NCBI RefSeq assembly: GCF_000835495.1
Contig: NW_015622545.1
Coordinates: 1,364,001 to 1,428,000 of the forward strand
DNA: 64,000 nucleotides
Reading direction: 5' to 3'
Source: Cladophialophora immunda
Taxonomy: Eukaryota; Ascomycota; Eurotiomycetes; Chaetothyriales; Herpotrichiellaceae
In this document: positions 62,591-64,000 of the stretch, piece after piece
How positions within the stretch are numbered: the stretch's first letter is position 1
How the letters are laid out: each line of letters begins with the position of its first letter
Made by a program: the position numbers and the translations under genes
Notes under the pieces: generated by a model
Seen by the model: the letters and a program-made list of their open reading frames with translations, nothing else
What the model was told of the DNA's origin: nothing
The model's database searches: none

Positions 62591-64000
62591 AGTGCTTGAC
62601 GCGTCGCAGAGAATCTGATCCTACGGGTACACCTTTCGGATCTCCTCGAGAGCCTTCTGCTGGATTTCGGGCCGCTGTGCAAGAAGCGCCACCCCAAGTA
62701 CGCGCTCAAGATCACAGAAGAGGAGGACGGGCAGCTGACAAAAGGAGGGTAAGGGGGGCTCGGCTGGGCAAGTATGGATCGCTTCGGACGAGAGGCAGTC
62801 AAGTCAGTAGCCGATCCCAACAAAGATGTTTTGTGGGTAAAAGACGACGAGGAAACCCGCGACCGCAAGAATCCGCCTGGAGAAGTACACCGGTTGAACA
62901 GACTCGTTCTCTTCTGGGTGATTTCGTCTTCGAAACACACGTTCTCCGCTGTCAGATCCTGGATCTTCGTCTCTGTACCCAAACTCGATGGATGGGCCCA
63001 ATGGCGGAAAGCCGACCAGCAGCACACAGAATACCAACCCCAAAATCTCCTTTACAACGAAATGTCCACGTGGACCAGGCAAGGTCGAGAACCACAATCA
63101 CCTAAGCCCAACAAACATTCCACAGAAGACTCGCTGAAGGGCACAACCAATGGACTCGAAGTATCGCGCTTGTTGAGGAGTTCGAAAACCTCTTTCATCG
63201 CGAAGGACTTGACTATCCCGTCGAAACCCAGTCGGACTGGATACTCCATCATTCAGGAGGTCAATTGATCGTAGAGTCGTTTCAATTGGAAGATTGGAAG
63301 ATTGGAGCCGAGCGCAAAAGACGCTCGGCGTCTCGGCTTGCACTGACAGCACCCACCTTTGTTTTTCCCTCACCTTGAGTCTTGTTTTGATTCTCTACCT
63401 GGTTGCGATTTAGCGCTTCTGGTCGCCCGTCGCTCTGCCGCTTCTCGATGCGCTCTTCGTCGGTCTGCCCACGATGAAGGCTGTTTCTCAGGAGGCATGC
63501 TTCTGTTCTCAGATCAATCTCTCCGTGTCTAGTTGAGCCTTCTTCCCGCTAAGTCCCTCGTAGGCATTTAAGAAACTGTTTGAAGGCCAGGAAAAGGTAG
63601 ATGCGGAGAAGCCCAAGATCTGAAATTCAGGGCCTGGTCGACCCATCGCCAGAGCGCAGGTTCAGATGCGGAACGGCTTGGTATAGTCTAGCCGGCCGAG
63701 TTGTTGTATTCGCCGAAAGCCCAGAATTATGTCGGGTACTCTGCCGGTCTCTCTAGCCCGAGCGAACTGATGCCAGAGACAAGAGGAGGGGATGAGACGA
63801 CATTATGGAAGGCGGAAGTAGGCGATCCATTCAAACGGATATAATCATCACGAATTGCGTGGGTCTTGCTGAACTCGTTCTACCTCTAAGTCTTCAGCGC
63901 TGTCAAGCATTTGAACTCGGGCTCCGTCGTCGATGATGGCGATTTTGATCTCTTCTTTCAGCTGCAAGCCGTTTGCCGGCTCTGAGATCACTGCCTGGCC
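62591..64000. other. No named gene
   Basis: Plus 62640-62900 has protein-like frames (LLLDFGPLCKKRHPKYALKI, a stop, then MDRFGREAVKSVADPNKDVL). From 63300 onward only short ORFs. Nothing recognised. Confidence 0.3.

Overview
The window looks like nuclear DNA of a filamentous ascomycete. Introns are short (49-92 nt) with GT...AG ends and CTAAC-like branch sites. There are fungal-type regulators (a Zn2Cys6 protein, a three-finger C2H2 protein) and fungal protein families, with low gene density and much low-complexity and repeated DNA. No rRNA, tRNA or CRISPR array was seen. I cannot name the species.

The intact-looking content is small. The clearest gene is a three-exon EST1/SMG-type protein (32430-35173). 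Also plausible are a small two-exon Zn2Cys6 regulator (19013-19438), a C2H2 zinc-finger gene (48670-49413), two related acidic proteins carried by a repeat (4287-4679 and 45116-45505), and a few unrecognised ORFs (7440-8015, 29879-30446, 31113-31433, 46022-46582).

Most of the rest is a mosaic of short, broken pieces of unrelated genes in both orientations, many ending abruptly. From left to right: 4-coumarate-CoA-ligase-like enzyme, polyubiquitin, NCS1 permease, MFS transporter, DUF300/Ost-alpha protein, SMC6, zinc alcohol dehydrogenase, CNBP-type zinc knuckle, seipin-like protein, PAQR receptor, aldo-keto reductase, P-type H+-ATPase, Ty3/gypsy reverse transcriptase, a possible viral-type SF3 helicase, FGGY sugar kinase, second MFS piece, dehydroshikimate-dehydratase-like enzyme, SUV3 helicase, ABC transporter, alpha/beta hydrolase, rhodanese, short-chain dehydrogenase, and a second CNBP piece. 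They carry frameshifts and in-frame stops, and some are joined within a few bases of each other. The two CNBP pieces match different parts of the same protein family and lie 38 kb apart on opposite strands.

At least four repeat families tie the region together: (A) a repeat holding the acidic ORF (4.2 kb, and twice near 45 kb); (B) a composite low-complexity repeat at about 20.1, 35.4, 36.0, 49.3, 56.7 and 60.4 kb, which truncates the ABC relic and supplies the C terminus of the C2H2 protein; (C) and (D) segmental duplications at 38.6-39.6/58.1-58.7 kb and 40.5/57.0-57.4 kb. Inference: this is a recombination- or transposon-driven gene graveyard around a few surviving genes, not a pathway cluster. 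Names of relics rest on motif reading by eye and were not checked by any search.
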